Shown here: one piece after another, positions 43,430 through 53,986 of the stretch
How the letters are laid out: each line of letters opens with the position of its first letter
Numbering within the stretch: the first letter of the stretch is position 1
Source of the DNA: Plasmodiophora brassicae
Taxonomy: Eukaryota; Endomyxa; Phytomyxea; Plasmodiophorida; Plasmodiophoridae
DNA length: 64,000 nucleotides
Reading direction: 5' to 3'
Assembly: GCA_039704465.1 (NCBI GenBank)
Contig: JASFAU010000015.1
Span: 124,001-188,000 of the forward strand
Notes under the pieces: model-generated
Database searches by the model: none
Told to the model about the DNA's origin: nothing
The model's input: only the letters and a program-made list of their open reading frames with translations
Translations under genes and position numbers: made by a program

Positions 43430-46400
43430 ATGGAGACGCTGGCGCCGTCCATCGCGGATGGAGACGGCGGCGCATGTCGTAGTCGACGGAAGCTGGTTGT
43501 TCGCAGACGCCAGGAGGGGCAGGGGGCCACTAAGCAGGCGGCGGCGCCGGTGTCACCCCGGTCGAAGAAGGTTCTGGTCGCGAGACGGATTCGCCCAGGA
43601 CAGACGTTGCCGCGCGTGACGGGAGGGACCGTGACGATGCCAGAGGATCCCGCACTGGTCAAGGCTGTCCCACAGACTGTCCTCTACTCGACGGCGACGC
43701 CCAGGGCAACGCCTCCAGATGCTGAATCCAATCCTGCTCCCATCACCGATCAACGCGAGCTCTACCGGCGACTGGTCGAAGAGACGCGCGCCGCTGCTGC
43801 CGTCGAGCGCGAGCAAGCCGCTCGACAGCTGGCCATGATGCCGCGAGGCGACCAGATCGCGGCGACACGCGAGAGCCGCATTCTGAAACGTTGGGAGCGC
43901 ACCATGGCGTCCTGGCAGAGAACCCGCCAGGCAGTGGCCGCGAAACTCGGCGTCAGCCCGGACGACACGCTCACCATGGACACGGGAAACGCCTTCCGGG
44001 AGCGCCTGGAAGCCTTTCACCTGCTGTCAATCGCTGTGCCGTTCCAGAAGAAGATGGCGACGGAGGCGTCGTGGCGCACGTCGCTTCGCGGCGACACCAC
44101 ACAGTTCGTCCAGGTCGGCAACATGTTCTCCGGCCTATTCTGCGAGATCCGCAACGACGACAACAAGGTGATGGAGACGATCCGGCGCCCGACGCACCGC
44201 GTCCCGGTCCAGCGCTGGAAATCGTCTCCCGCGTACCAGGAGCGCTGCCGGGAGATGCAACGCCGCCTGCACGAACTGCGCCCGCATGACGTCGTCGAGT
44301 GCGACGCGCTGGAGGTCGTCGGCCAGGACCTGTTCGACCTGCGGCGGTCGGCGCCGGCGTACGCGCTGCACGACCCGTGCCTGGCGCAGGTGACGGCACC
44401 GGTGCCCCCATCGCGGAGTCCGCCACGGACTCCGCGACCCGAGCCGCCCGCCGAACCGGCCACTGTACCATTCGTTCGCGTCACTGCCGTCGGGCACTCC
44501 GACGCCCGGATCGCGCTGACGCTCAGCGTCCCAGCAGGAGCGGTCTCCTCGGCGTCAGCGACTGTCGTCCTTCGCAACGAAGGCAACGGCGCTGTGCACT
44601 GCGAATGGAGGCGGGTCGGAACGGAACGCGAAGAACGATTCCGATGGAGCCCGCAGCGGTTCACGATCCTGCCGGGCGAGACCGTCCCGGCCGCGTTCCG
44701 ATTCGAGTCGACGGCGCCGGGCGTGTTCCTCGACGACGTCGTCCTGGATACGTTCCCGGCGGCATCGTCACCATTCTCTGTCCACCTGGTCGGCCGCCGT
44801 CTCCACTCTCGCCACAACGTCGACAGCGTCGCAAGGGCGCTACGCGACGCGATCGATCAGGAACGCGTCGCGTTCATCGCCAGGCGACTCGTCTACGACG
44901 TGGTCGAGACGGTCCGTCCGTCCCCGATCCGATCGGAGGACCGCCCGGGACGCTTCCACCGGTTGAACAACTGCCGAACTCCAAGGCTGTGGTACATCCC
45001 AGATATTGTCGACGCGTTGGAAACATTGGCGGAACGCATGCGGTCAGCGTTGTCGAGGACGGCGCGGCTGTCGGCTCGCTGGGACCACGACGTCCAGACG
45101 CTGTACGACACGCTGCAGCAAGCCCTGCCCTGGCATCCCTCCGCTGCTGAATGGCGTAAGGAGCTCGACGAACTCGTCGGTCGTTGCGCACGGCGACCCG
45201 CCCCATCACCGGACGCTTACGCTGTCGTTCGCGGCGCGCTCGTCGACGTCGCCGATGTCCTCCCTGACGTCCACGTCCGCGCCATGATCGACGTCGACGA
45301 CGATAGGCGGAAGGAGGACGAAGCGATGCGGATGGCACAAGAGCAGCAGCAGCAGCAGCAAGGCGCGAAGAAACCGGCGGGTGCAGGCCAGGCGCGAAAG
45401 GGCGCCGCATCGGCGGCAGCACCGACACAACCCGAACCTGTCGCAGCGCCGCCCGTCCTCGACGAGGCGGCGCAGCGCGAACGCCAGAGACGCATTCACG
45501 ATCGCTTCCAGGCCATGATCCGCAACGAACTGTCGCGGGCGCTGCGATCGCGTTCCACAGCGGCTGCCACCGCCGCACAGCCATCCGCCTGGCGGTGCCA
45601 AATGATATCGCCCGCGGTGGCATCGCTCGACGACCGCATCGTGGCCGTGTCGAAGAGCGGAGGAGGTGCCACCGTCGCGTTGACGTCATCGCGCCAGCTG
45701 CTGTGGTTCGACCCCGATGGTACCCGGCGACGCGTCCAGGCGTTCGATTCCTGTCGCCTACGGGACGCTGCCGTTGGCAACGACTCCACGATCGTCGTTG
45801 TGGATTCCCGAGGCGACATCCTGTCGGTCAACGCCCAGGGAACGTACTGTCGCGAGGCCCAGCAGCAGGGGCCGGATGCCACGAGCGTCCGCCACGAGCA
45901 GATCCGCATCAGCGATGGGATCACGCGGTGCTCCCTCGACGATGCCGGCCGGGTCTGGACCTGGTCGCCGGCGTCGCCCACGCCCCGGCAGCGAACGTTC
46001 CCGGACGACAACGCGGTCATCGTCGACGTCGTCGCGATGCAGGGCGGGTTCCTGGCGCGTTCCCAATCCGGCAAGGTCTACCAGTGGGGACGGGACGCGT
46101 CGTCGGCGACGCCCGTTGCCATCCCCGGCAACGTCGTCGACGTCGCCGCGTCTGGCCAGGCCGGGTTCGCATGCACAGGTACCTAACCGCAGCCGCGGTC
46201 GCTGGCCCTGCCTGATGATACTGACCGGGCATACAGACGACGGGCGGCTGTGGGCCTGGGGGCAAGCCCCGTCGGAAGGCCTGCTCGGTGCTGGAACCGG
46301 GGTCGCCCAGCTGCCCCAGCCGACCGTTCTGGAGCCGTTCGCAGCGTACCGGGTGGTTCGGGTGGCGGGCGGCCCCGATCTCAACGTGGCCGTCAGCGAC

Positions 46401-46544
46401 GCGAATGACGTCCTGGTCTGGGGAGGAGGCGGCGCCGCCTTCGTCCCACCGACGAAGGTGCCAGCGGGCGGTGCCGTGCACTCGGTGTTCGTTGGCCCAG
46501 GCAGGATCTGCCTGGCGCTTCTACGTGAACCCGGTCCCGCCTAG
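43430..46544 (+). CDS. MYCBPAP-like axonemal protein fused to RCC1-type repeats
   Basis: About 1,020 residues with a single intron (46179 to about 46238). The N-terminal 430 residues carry MYCBPAP-family segments (ELYRRLVEETRAAA, ESRILKRWERTMASWQ, NAFRERLEAFHLL, VGNMFSGLFCEI, IRRP); animal MYCBPAP is linked to sperm flagella. An ASH/MSP-type beta-sandwich follows at about 44550-44760 (ATVVLRNEGNGAVHCEWR, FTILPGETVPAAF), as in many ciliary proteins. After a helical, Gln/Ala-rich linker, the last 330 residues form RCC1-like propeller repeats (GKVYQWGRD, DDGRLWAWGQAPSEGLLGAG). The RCC1 part is not known to me from animal MYCBPAP, so this looks like a lineage-specific fusion. Antisense frames here are shadows. 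Confidence 0.72.
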
Positions 46545-46620
46545 CGCCCTGACAAACACTGCTTGTAAAGACGGACGCTTGTCGACTGAGCCCGGCCGTA
46601 GAAATGGACGATTGCTTCGT

Positions 46621-47568
46621 TCACGAGGCGACACGGGAACAGCCGGGCGGGACGATCCTCGAGTCGACGTATAGGGTCGGCAGGATGGGCGCGAAGACGG
46701 AGGCCAGCAGGCCATGCCCGCACAGGATCGTTGACACGTACTCCGCATGGGCCAACGAGTTGACGAGCAGGACGGTGCCGTTGGTGAGGACGGGCAGGAT
46801 CGGCTGGAAGAACGTCAGCCTGGGGGCGGCCGGCAGTCGGACGGGGACGCCGGACGCGACGTAGTGCAGGCCGGGCCTCGGTGGCGGCCCGCCGATGACG
46901 TGATTGACGGCGTCCAGCCAGTCGTTGTACTCTGCAGGGGCCGGTCGGTCGTCAAAGTCCACCACCACGTAGCACGTGCTGATCGCCTCCACAAACTGAA
47001 CCGCAGAGATCGTCAGCCACATGGGCGCGCACGGCCGACACGCCCATGCACCTCTTCGTCGCAGGCGATCAGGCGTTCCAGCCGTGACCAGAACCGCCTG
47101 AACGTGTGGTAGAACCGGGTGTTGGTGTTGTACACGACGACGGGGCGGTTCCTCAGCACGCAGGCGATGCTGCTCCGGTCGTCGAACGTCCATCGAAGTC
47201 TGTCCAGGACGGGGGCGATCAGCGGGTGCTGCACGAGACGCTCGACAGAGATGGCGTGCTGGTTCGGCGCGCCGAACGCGGGCGCGTTGAACGCCCACAG
47301 CGACGCCGGGTCAGGGCCCGGCCCCTGCGGACGGAACAGGTCCCCGAGCACGACGCCATTCGCACACCGATCCCGCCTCGTCGTGAACCGCCGCACGCCC
47401 GGCGACAAACGCAACGTGAACATGCATGTGGCCCCCGGCTGACGCGCCAGCACCGATGGCGACGCCGAGGCAATTAATAGACCCGCGACGACGCGCGCGG
47501 GCACGTACAGAGCCACACCACACACAGCAGCAGGTCGATGGAACAGCAACAACCCGTAAGGTGTTCAT
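46621..47568 (-). CDS. Orphan protein, possibly exported
   Basis: Proposed three-exon model: 47568-47509 (MNTLRVVAVPSTCCC), a 70-base intron with GTACGT donor and ATTAAT branch-like site, a central exon from 47438, a 57-base intron beginning GTGCATGG, and a last exon to the stop at 46621. About 270 residues. The first exon is weakly hydrophobic and cysteine-rich, so it may be a signal peptide. The body has no recognised motif (VVVYNTNTRFYHTFRR, STCYVVVDFDDRPAP, LPVLTNGTVLLVN). If the first exon is wrong, the next ATG is at 47423. Function unknown. Confidence 0.5.
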
Positions 47569-47800
47569 TATTAGACGGTGGACGTTGCGGCCTGAGATGT
47601 CGCCTCTGGACGGTCGAGTGTGTGCGGCGGTGGTACGCCAACCGCATCGGCGGGGCGCACCCACCAGCAGGAACGGCGGGAGACAGCAGCAGCGCCTCGG
47701 GAACCCTGATCCGTTGGTCATTTCTGGTCCAGACCGTGGCTGTCGTTCCTCGACAATGGTCAGTGACAGGCGGACGAGCGCGGCACGAGCATCGACGACG

Positions 47801-48568
47801 TTACCCTGGGTCTTCCGCCGCTGCGACCGCCTCGACCTTGATGCGGGGTCGCTTGGCGGCACCTCCCGGCGAGGTCTGCGGCGGCACCGGGGCCGACCCG
47901 CTCGACGCCGGAACGACGCCCGATCCGGACGGGGTCGCCTCCGCCGGCTTCTTGGGCGCCGCCATGAACCGACCCCTGACAGCACGTTATACAACGGCGA
48001 CGACGATGCAGGAGCGATGCGCTTACCCGGTGCGAGGCCTGTTAATGGCGTGCTGCACGCGAACGTCGTAGACGTGCTTCGTGGACAGGCCCATGCGGAT
48101 GCGATCGCGTTTTCGTTTCCAGCGTTCGATCTTCGCGCGTCGATCCGGGTCGGTGACGAACGACCAGTCGAATGGGCCCGGGGCGCGCGCGGCGGGTGGC
48201 GCGTGCGGCCGCTTCGGGCGGCGGGCGGGCGGCGTCGGACGGCGAACGTCCGGCTGCTGCTCGCCCATCGTCGGCGACGACACGGCCGTCAGCAACGGCG
48301 ATTCCCCCGCCCGATGTGTGCTGCATTCGAGCGAGGGCACCGACGGGAACGACGGCATGTCGCCGGCGGTCAGCGTCGCATCGACCGCCTGGTCGACGTC
48401 GCGGTCGGCGACGACGTCCGAATCGCCCGTGCCAGGCACGTCGTCGAACACGATGTTGAACGCGGGCGTGTCGTTGATGTCGTTCGGGATGAACAGCGTG
48501 TCGAGGCCGATGCAGAACAGGTCGGCGGCGTCGGCGGGCGGCCGCGTCGTGCGGAGGACGCCGTTCAT
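47801..48568 (-). CDS. CCT-motif nuclear protein
   Basis: Two exons from ATG 48568 to TAA at 47801, about 240 residues, with an intron of about 48 bases near 47985-48035. The N-terminus is acidic and Asp-rich (FDDVPGTGDSDVV), like a transactivation region, and a Pro/Arg-rich linker follows. The basic stretch RRAKIERWKRKRDRIRMG, then TKHVYDVRVQHAINRPRTGGRF, matches the CCT motif (basic helix plus R-P-R-x-x-G-R-F) that plants and some protists use for nuclear import and DNA binding with NF-Y subunits. The tail has a KRPRIKVE nuclear-localisation-like segment. A transcription regulator is likely. The motif is read by eye. Confidence 0.62.
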
Positions 48569-49033
48569 GTCGTGGGCGCGCGCGGCAACAGCTCCGAAAT
48601 GAACTCTGGCCCTGTGCAGCAGCGGGTTTGGTCGGAGTTACAGTGACGGTCGGATCGCAGATTCTTCCGTTCGGCGGACTTGACCGCGGATCGGGCCAGC
48701 CCGTCCAGCCACCGGATTAGGACGTTCGTCCCCCCGCCGCCCCCCTCCCCCGCCGCGGCGTTTGTGTATTGATTGGTGCCGAACCTCGACGCCGACGACG
48801 CGCAATCCCCCAGGTGACCGTACTTACTACCTACGTCGCCCACGGCGAACCATTGCACACCTGCTCGTACTGAGTCGTCCGGAACGGGATTGTACTATGC
48901 AACCTGTCGCCGGGCGCGGGGCTCGCCTGGGCGTCGTCGTCGTCGGGTGAGGCGCAGCGACACGACGGGTCCTGCAAAACAGGTCGCGTCATTTTTCGCC
49001 GGTGTATAGCTGTTGTTTTGGCGGTCAAATTCG
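48569..49033. other. Divergent promoter region
   Basis: 465 bases between the starts of the CCT-motif gene and kinesin-5. It contains a C-rich run around 48730-48752 and no supported coding sequence. Confidence 0.5.
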
Positions 49034-52000
49034 ATGACGGCGACGGCGTCGAGCCAGGCCGCAGGGCCGGGCGCGGCGGCGACGAACATCAAGGTCATCG
49101 TGCGATGCCGGCCGCTGTCGGCGGCGGAGACCAGGGGCCGCAACGCGGTCGTGGTGACGACGAGCGCGGCGCAGAGGCAGGTGACGGTGGCCAGCGAGAT
49201 CCGCGGGTCCGACACGAAGAAGACGTACACGTTCGATTCCGTGTTCGGGGAGGCGTCCACGCAGGAGGCCCTGTTCGGCGACATCCACGCCATTGTCGAC
49301 GAGGTCCTGGAAGGCTTCAACTGCACCGTCTTTGCCTACGGCCAGACCGGCACCGGAAAAACCTACAGTACGTATCGTCGATTGCTGGGTTTTCCGCTCG
49401 GCGTGCTCACTAGGCGCGTCGTTTCCGCCAGCTATGCAGGGCCCTGAGATGAACGCTGACATCACAGCGGAGTGTGGGATCATTCCCCGTGCGATTCACG
49501 CGATCTTTGATCGCTTGCGATGCAAGGACGTTAACGAATGCGTCGTGCACGTCTGTAAGAGGGGCAATGATGTGTGCGCGCGCGTGACTCGTCGAATAAC
49601 GTGGCACACAGCGTGTCTGGAGATCTACAATGAGGAGATCTGCGATCTGCTCAGCGAAGCCGGCGAGGTCGACCTGCGGATATTCGAGGACAGCGTCAAG
49701 GGCGTCTTTGTGTCCAACTTGGAGGAAGTGCTGGTCGTTGACCCCAACGACATCTTCAAAGTCCTGACTCGCTCGTGGGACCGTCGCCGAACCGCTGAGA
49801 CGAAAATGAGTCCGTACGCGGTGGCGCCTCGCGACCAGCTGACCTGACGTCGCATTTGCAGATGCCAATTCGTCGAGGAGTCACACGATTTTCACCGTCA
49901 AGGTCCACACGAAAGAGACCACGGTGGATGGCGAGGAAATCATCAAGGTTGGAAAGCTGAACCTGGTGGATCTTGCCGGGAGCGAATGCATCGGCAAATC
50001 TGAAGCCGTCGGCGTGCGTGCCAAGGAGGCGGGGCAGATCAACCGGTCTTTGCTGACTCTCGGGCGCGTCATCAATGCCCTGGTCCAAGGGTGCGTGCTC
50101 CTCGTTGCTCGCTGAAACAATCGCTGTGGCGTGACGTGGCGTGTTTCTCGAAACCAGGAACCGGCATATTCCGTACCGGGAAAGCAAACTTACCCGTCTC
50201 CTGCAAGAATCGCTGGGCGGACGCACGAAGACGATTCTGATCGCCACAATATCGCCTTCCCAGAAGTCTGTTGAGGAAACGCTGTCGACGCTCGAGTATG
50301 CCCACACGGCGAAGAACATCCTGAATCGCCCCGAGGTGAACCAGAAAGTGACACAAAAGGCCTACGTTCGGGACCTGCAGGTTAACCTCAATGCGCTGCG
50401 ACGCCAGCTCGAGGCGCAGCGTGCCAAGACTGGCGTGTTCCTTCCCGGCGATCAGTTCAAGGCGATGGAGGAGGAGATTTCCCAGTCGCGCGAAGACCGA
50501 GTTCGGCTGGATAGCCAGATTGGTAATCTCGGCGGGCACCTCTGTGCGCATCAGGTACTGAACGGTTCGCTGCTAGATGAATACAAGGCGAACCAGACTG
50601 CTCTGTCCAACGAGCTGACCGCGACCCGACAGAAACTGTCTAGTGAGCAAACGGCTCATGCACACACCAGTGCTCGGTGGCGATCTGAATCTGAGCAGTG
50701 GGCCAAGGACCGCGCGAACTTTGAATCGGAAATCGCCTCGCTGACAACGCAATGCTCCGAACTAACCGCCCAAGTGATGCGTCGAGACGAAGCCTTGCAG
50801 CGTGACGAAGCCGCCCGTGGCATGCTCCTGCGTCACACCAGCGAGCGCGTCCACGATTTGCGCACCTCCCTGGACCAGCTTCTGGCGTTGCATACAGGGC
50901 AAGCCGCTGATAGCCTTGAGCGCACATCGAACGTTTGCGCCGAGGTTCGCAAGTCAATCAACGGCGTCGTCGCTGAGGCGAAGAAGTCTGCTAGCGAGGT
51001 GTGTGTGTTCGGATACGGGTTGTCGTTCGTCAACGGTTTAACTCACTCCACTCCAGGTGTCCCAGTCGCTGCAGGCCACGTCGCAGCTGTTAGCCGCAAC
51101 TGTTCAGACCGCGGTGGCCGACGACCTGTCCCACATCCGGGACAAGGTTGCCGAGTCGGTGCAAACGGTGTCTGGGATGGTGGACAGTATCGTCGGCATC
51201 TGCGCGTCTCAGTTGCAGTCGGTGTCCTCCACCGTTGCCAACCATGGCGCCCGGATATCGGAATTGTCGGCCACGTGGAACAACACCGTCTCGTCCGTTC
51301 AGGCACAGTTGGACGGCACGTCGTCCCTCTTGTTCCAGGCTATCGACGACATCCAGGCGTCTGTCAGCGGCGTGGAGTCGAAGGTCGTCGGCAGCCTGTC
51401 TGCTCTGTCCGACGAAATGAACGCGTCTCACGACGCGGAAACGTCCCGAACGGAAGCGTCGACGTCTGCGCTGCTGGAAGAGATCACGGCCATCGTGGGA
51501 AGGTACGTCGCCCAGCAGCACGACGCGCGGCATGGCGCGAAATCCCGGGCCGACAAGCTGATCACCGCCACGCTCGAGTCGTCATCCTGCACGGCGACGA
51601 TCGAGCAGGTGGACGGCCTACGCGCATCGCTGGCCGAATCGAGGGCCGTGGAGAAGAACGCATGGACCAGCGCCAGCACCGACCTGTCGAACTCGTTCGC
51701 CAGGCAGTCCGGCGAGGCGTTACAAGCCCTGATGACGGTGTCGTCCACCGGCCTGGAGGCCGTTCAGCAGCCGGCCAAGGCGGCCTTGGCGGCCGTCCGA
51801 GATGCGCACGCGCTCGAGATTGCTGCCCGATGCGACCGTCTGTCGGCGACGTCGCAGACGCTGGCGGAAGGCGTTGCCGGGCGGCACGCCCAGGTCACCG
51901 GGCAGTGCCGGGCGTCCGTCGAGGCGGTCGTCCTGTCCGCCGAGCAGGTCACGACGGCGTGCGACAAGCTCGTACGGGACGGGACGGCGGTCAGAGACGC

Positions 52001-52229
52001 CAACGAGACGGGCGCGCTGCGCTACCGCGACGAGCACCACCACGCGCTGGCCGCTGTCGACACCGCCATGCACCAGTACAGGGAGGGCGCCGGGTACGCC
52101 AGCCCGGTCAGGGCGGCCAACGCACAGAAGGCCACCGCCGCCGCCTCCCGAACCGTCAAGCGGCCTCGCGAGATCAGCGTCGAGCGCGACGGCATCGAGA
52201 ACAAGCGCCCGAACCAGGAGACATCGTGA
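49034..52229 (+). CDS. KIF11: Kinesin-5 (BimC/Eg5) mitotic motor
   Basis: Plus-end motor that crosslinks and slides antiparallel spindle microtubules. ATG 49034 leads into an N-terminal motor domain: [11 protein letters not shown]-loop [11 protein letters not shown] joined across an intron to [17 protein letters not shown], switch [10 protein letters not shown] and switch [37 protein letters not shown] and [25 protein letters not shown] also follow, with the kinesin-5 neck linker NRPEVNQK. Coiled-coil stalk and tail run to a TGA at 52227. The tail ends with a basic segment (TVKRPREI) in the position of the BimC box, but without a clear Thr-Pro CDK site. About 950 residues in roughly six exons. 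Confidence 0.93.
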
Positions 52230-52290
52230 CGATCGACGACAAACCCGTTGCTCGTAAACCGCATGGTGTACATGACGACGCGTCCATCGC

Positions 52291-52938
52291 CTACAACTTC
52301 GTGTACTTTCGTTTCAGGGCATCGCGCCGCAGCCGCTGTCGCCGTTTGTCCAGCCCGGCCGCCTCCTGCTGCTGTTCGTCCTGTGGCGCCTCCTCGTCGG
52401 TGGTCGCCGCCGCATCGTCGTCCGTATGGGCCGGGCGGGCGGGCGACGGCGACCGCGCGATCTGGACGCCGGGGATCGTGGTCGCGCCCGACACGGCCAG
52501 CATCGGCGCGATGATCTGGTCGCGGATGACAATGGCGGACGCGGGCGCGGGCACGCGGCGTAGGACCTGTCGCCAGTGGATGCCGCCGCCGGCCGCGATC
52601 GGGACGCGCACGTCCAGGACGGCCCTGCCCGGCGACGAGATCGTGTCGAACACGGCCGTCGGGTTCCCGTCGCCGGGGGTCACGACGCCCTGCAGCGCGC
52701 GCTCCAGGACGGACGCGATCGCCGACGCCGAACCGATCTGCAGCGACGGGTTCAACGAGGCGAACCGGGCGCCGACGTCCGCCTCCGCCCCCGCGTACAC
52801 GTCGACCAGGTCGCTGGCCAGGACGGCGACGCCCGCGTCCGACGCGACCCATTTCATCCACCACCCGTCCCGGCCTGCCACCCGGTGAAACGCCCGGCAG
52901 CTGACGGCTGCCAGGACGGCGTCGTCGTCGCCGGTCAT
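52291..52938 (-). CDS. XLF/NHEJ1-like DNA double-strand-break repair factor (tentative)
   Basis: Intronless, 215 residues from ATG 52938. The N-terminal head resembles XLF/Cernunnos: [23 protein letters not shown], then [10 protein letters not shown], a helix with [11 protein letters not shown], a strand block [24 protein letters not shown] and a helix [17 protein letters not shown]. The end of the protein is a very basic tail ([18 protein letters not shown]) placed like the Ku-binding C-terminal motif of XLF. XLF bridges XRCC4-ligase IV filaments in end joining. The long coiled-coil stalk is shorter than in animal XLF. No exact motif proves the match. It is convergent with kinesin-5, with 61 bases between stops. 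Confidence 0.48.
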   Translation of the reverse strand: MTGDDDAVLAAVSCRAFHRVAGRDGWWMKWVASDAGVAVLASDLVDVYAGAEADVGARFASLNPSLQIGSASAIASVLERALQGVVTPGDGNPTAVFDTISSPGRAVLDVRVPIAAGGGIHWRQVLRRVPAPASAIVIRDQIIAPMLAVSGATTIPGVQIARSPSPARPAHTDDDAAATTDEEAPQDEQQQEAAGLDKRRQRLRRDALKRKYTKL

Positions 52939-53051
52939 GAACGTCTTGGGGGCCCCGTGCGGGCCAATCTATGAATAGCAGCAGCTCGCGTCTGCAGAGA
53001 CTCGCATACTTTATGGGAGGGAACGTGGGGGACGCGCCGATCGGATCGTCG

Positions 53052-53723
53052 TTACGGGACGCGAACGGGCGTGACGCTGACGTTCTGGGCCGTCCCCTGC
53101 GACGTATCGATCTGCATGGCCACGTTGATCAGGGCGCTGCCTCTGCCGGACACGTTCGACGCCCGGGCCGTCATCTTGTCCAGGTCGATCTGCAGGCCGA
53201 CGGTGACGGTGCCGTTCCCGGTCGCGTTCCCCGCCGCCAGGGGCGCATCCGTCGAATTGGACGAATTCCTGACCGACGCCGTGCCGTTTGCCACCGGCAC
53301 CGACGTGTTCGTCAACGGCGTGGAGGCGTTCGTCGCGTTCGACAGTGGCAGCGACGAATTCCCTTGCGCCGTCGCGTTCCCGGGAACGGATCCGCTGGTG
53401 TTTGTCGACGTATTCCCAGCACCGGCGGTCGCATTGCCCAGCGTCCCATTCGCCGCGGTTGCGTTGGCGGCGCCCAGCATCGTCAGCTGCTTCGAGACGG
53501 TGTCGTTCATGGCGGCCAAGGCCTCCTGGGCAATTGACAGCGTTGGGTCGTGCTTCGTCAGATTCTGGAGCAGGCTGATCTCTTGTGCGATCCCTCGCAG
53601 GGCGTCGAGTGCGCCCGCTCTGGACGACGACGATGTCGCGTTGCCTGCCACCGCAGGATCCGCATCGGACAGCGTCATCGCCACGGCAGCGATGACGACA
53701 ATCAGCGGCGCCCAGTGCGACAT
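53052..53723 (-). CDS. Secreted, heavily N-glycosylatable Ser/Thr/Asn-rich protein
   Basis: Intronless, 223 residues from ATG 53723. Signal peptide (APLIVVIAAVAMTLSDADPAVAG). A short amphipathic helix (DALRGIAQEISLLQNL) precedes a low-complexity domain of Asn, Thr, Ser, Gly and Ala with about 20 N-x-S/T sequons, many only 4-8 residues apart. No membrane span or GPI signal at the C-terminus (VSVTPVRVP). The composition suggests a mucin-like coat or matrix protein. No homologous family recognised; such regions evolve quickly. Confidence 0.65.
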   Translation of the reverse strand: MSHWAPLIVVIAAVAMTLSDADPAVAGNATSSSSRAGALDALRGIAQEISLLQNLTKHDPTLSIAQEALAAMNDTVSKQLTMLGAANATAANGTLGNATAGAGNTSTNTSGSVPGNATAQGNSSLPLSNATNASTPLTNTSVPVANGTASVRNSSNSTDAPLAAGNATGNGTVTVGLQIDLDKMTARASNVSGRGSALINVAMQIDTSQGTAQNVSVTPVRVP

Positions 53724-53986
53724 GGCGATCTGTTTCGAAAGTATGGTACATCCGTCCTACCGTACAGCAGCGATATTCAGAGGCGTGACGCAACTGAACG
53801 TTCGCCGGCATGATGTCACGCTGGGTCGGAAGCGCGTCACCCCCCGGATCCGCCCCAGATACGCCTGTTTCGCTTTGATAAGGGTCCCGAGGGTACGGTT
53901 CTGGTATGCATGTGGATCGGCTGGGTACCACGTCGAGCTAAGTGGTGTGTAATCAATCGTCAACATCGCGGACAGCGTCGACCCAG

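Noticed and set aside
50141..52888. 915-residue continuous frame from the kinesin stalk onward
   Set aside because: It leaves the kinesin frame at an intron near 51000 and continues in a shadow frame; the true tail is in the frame ending at 52229.
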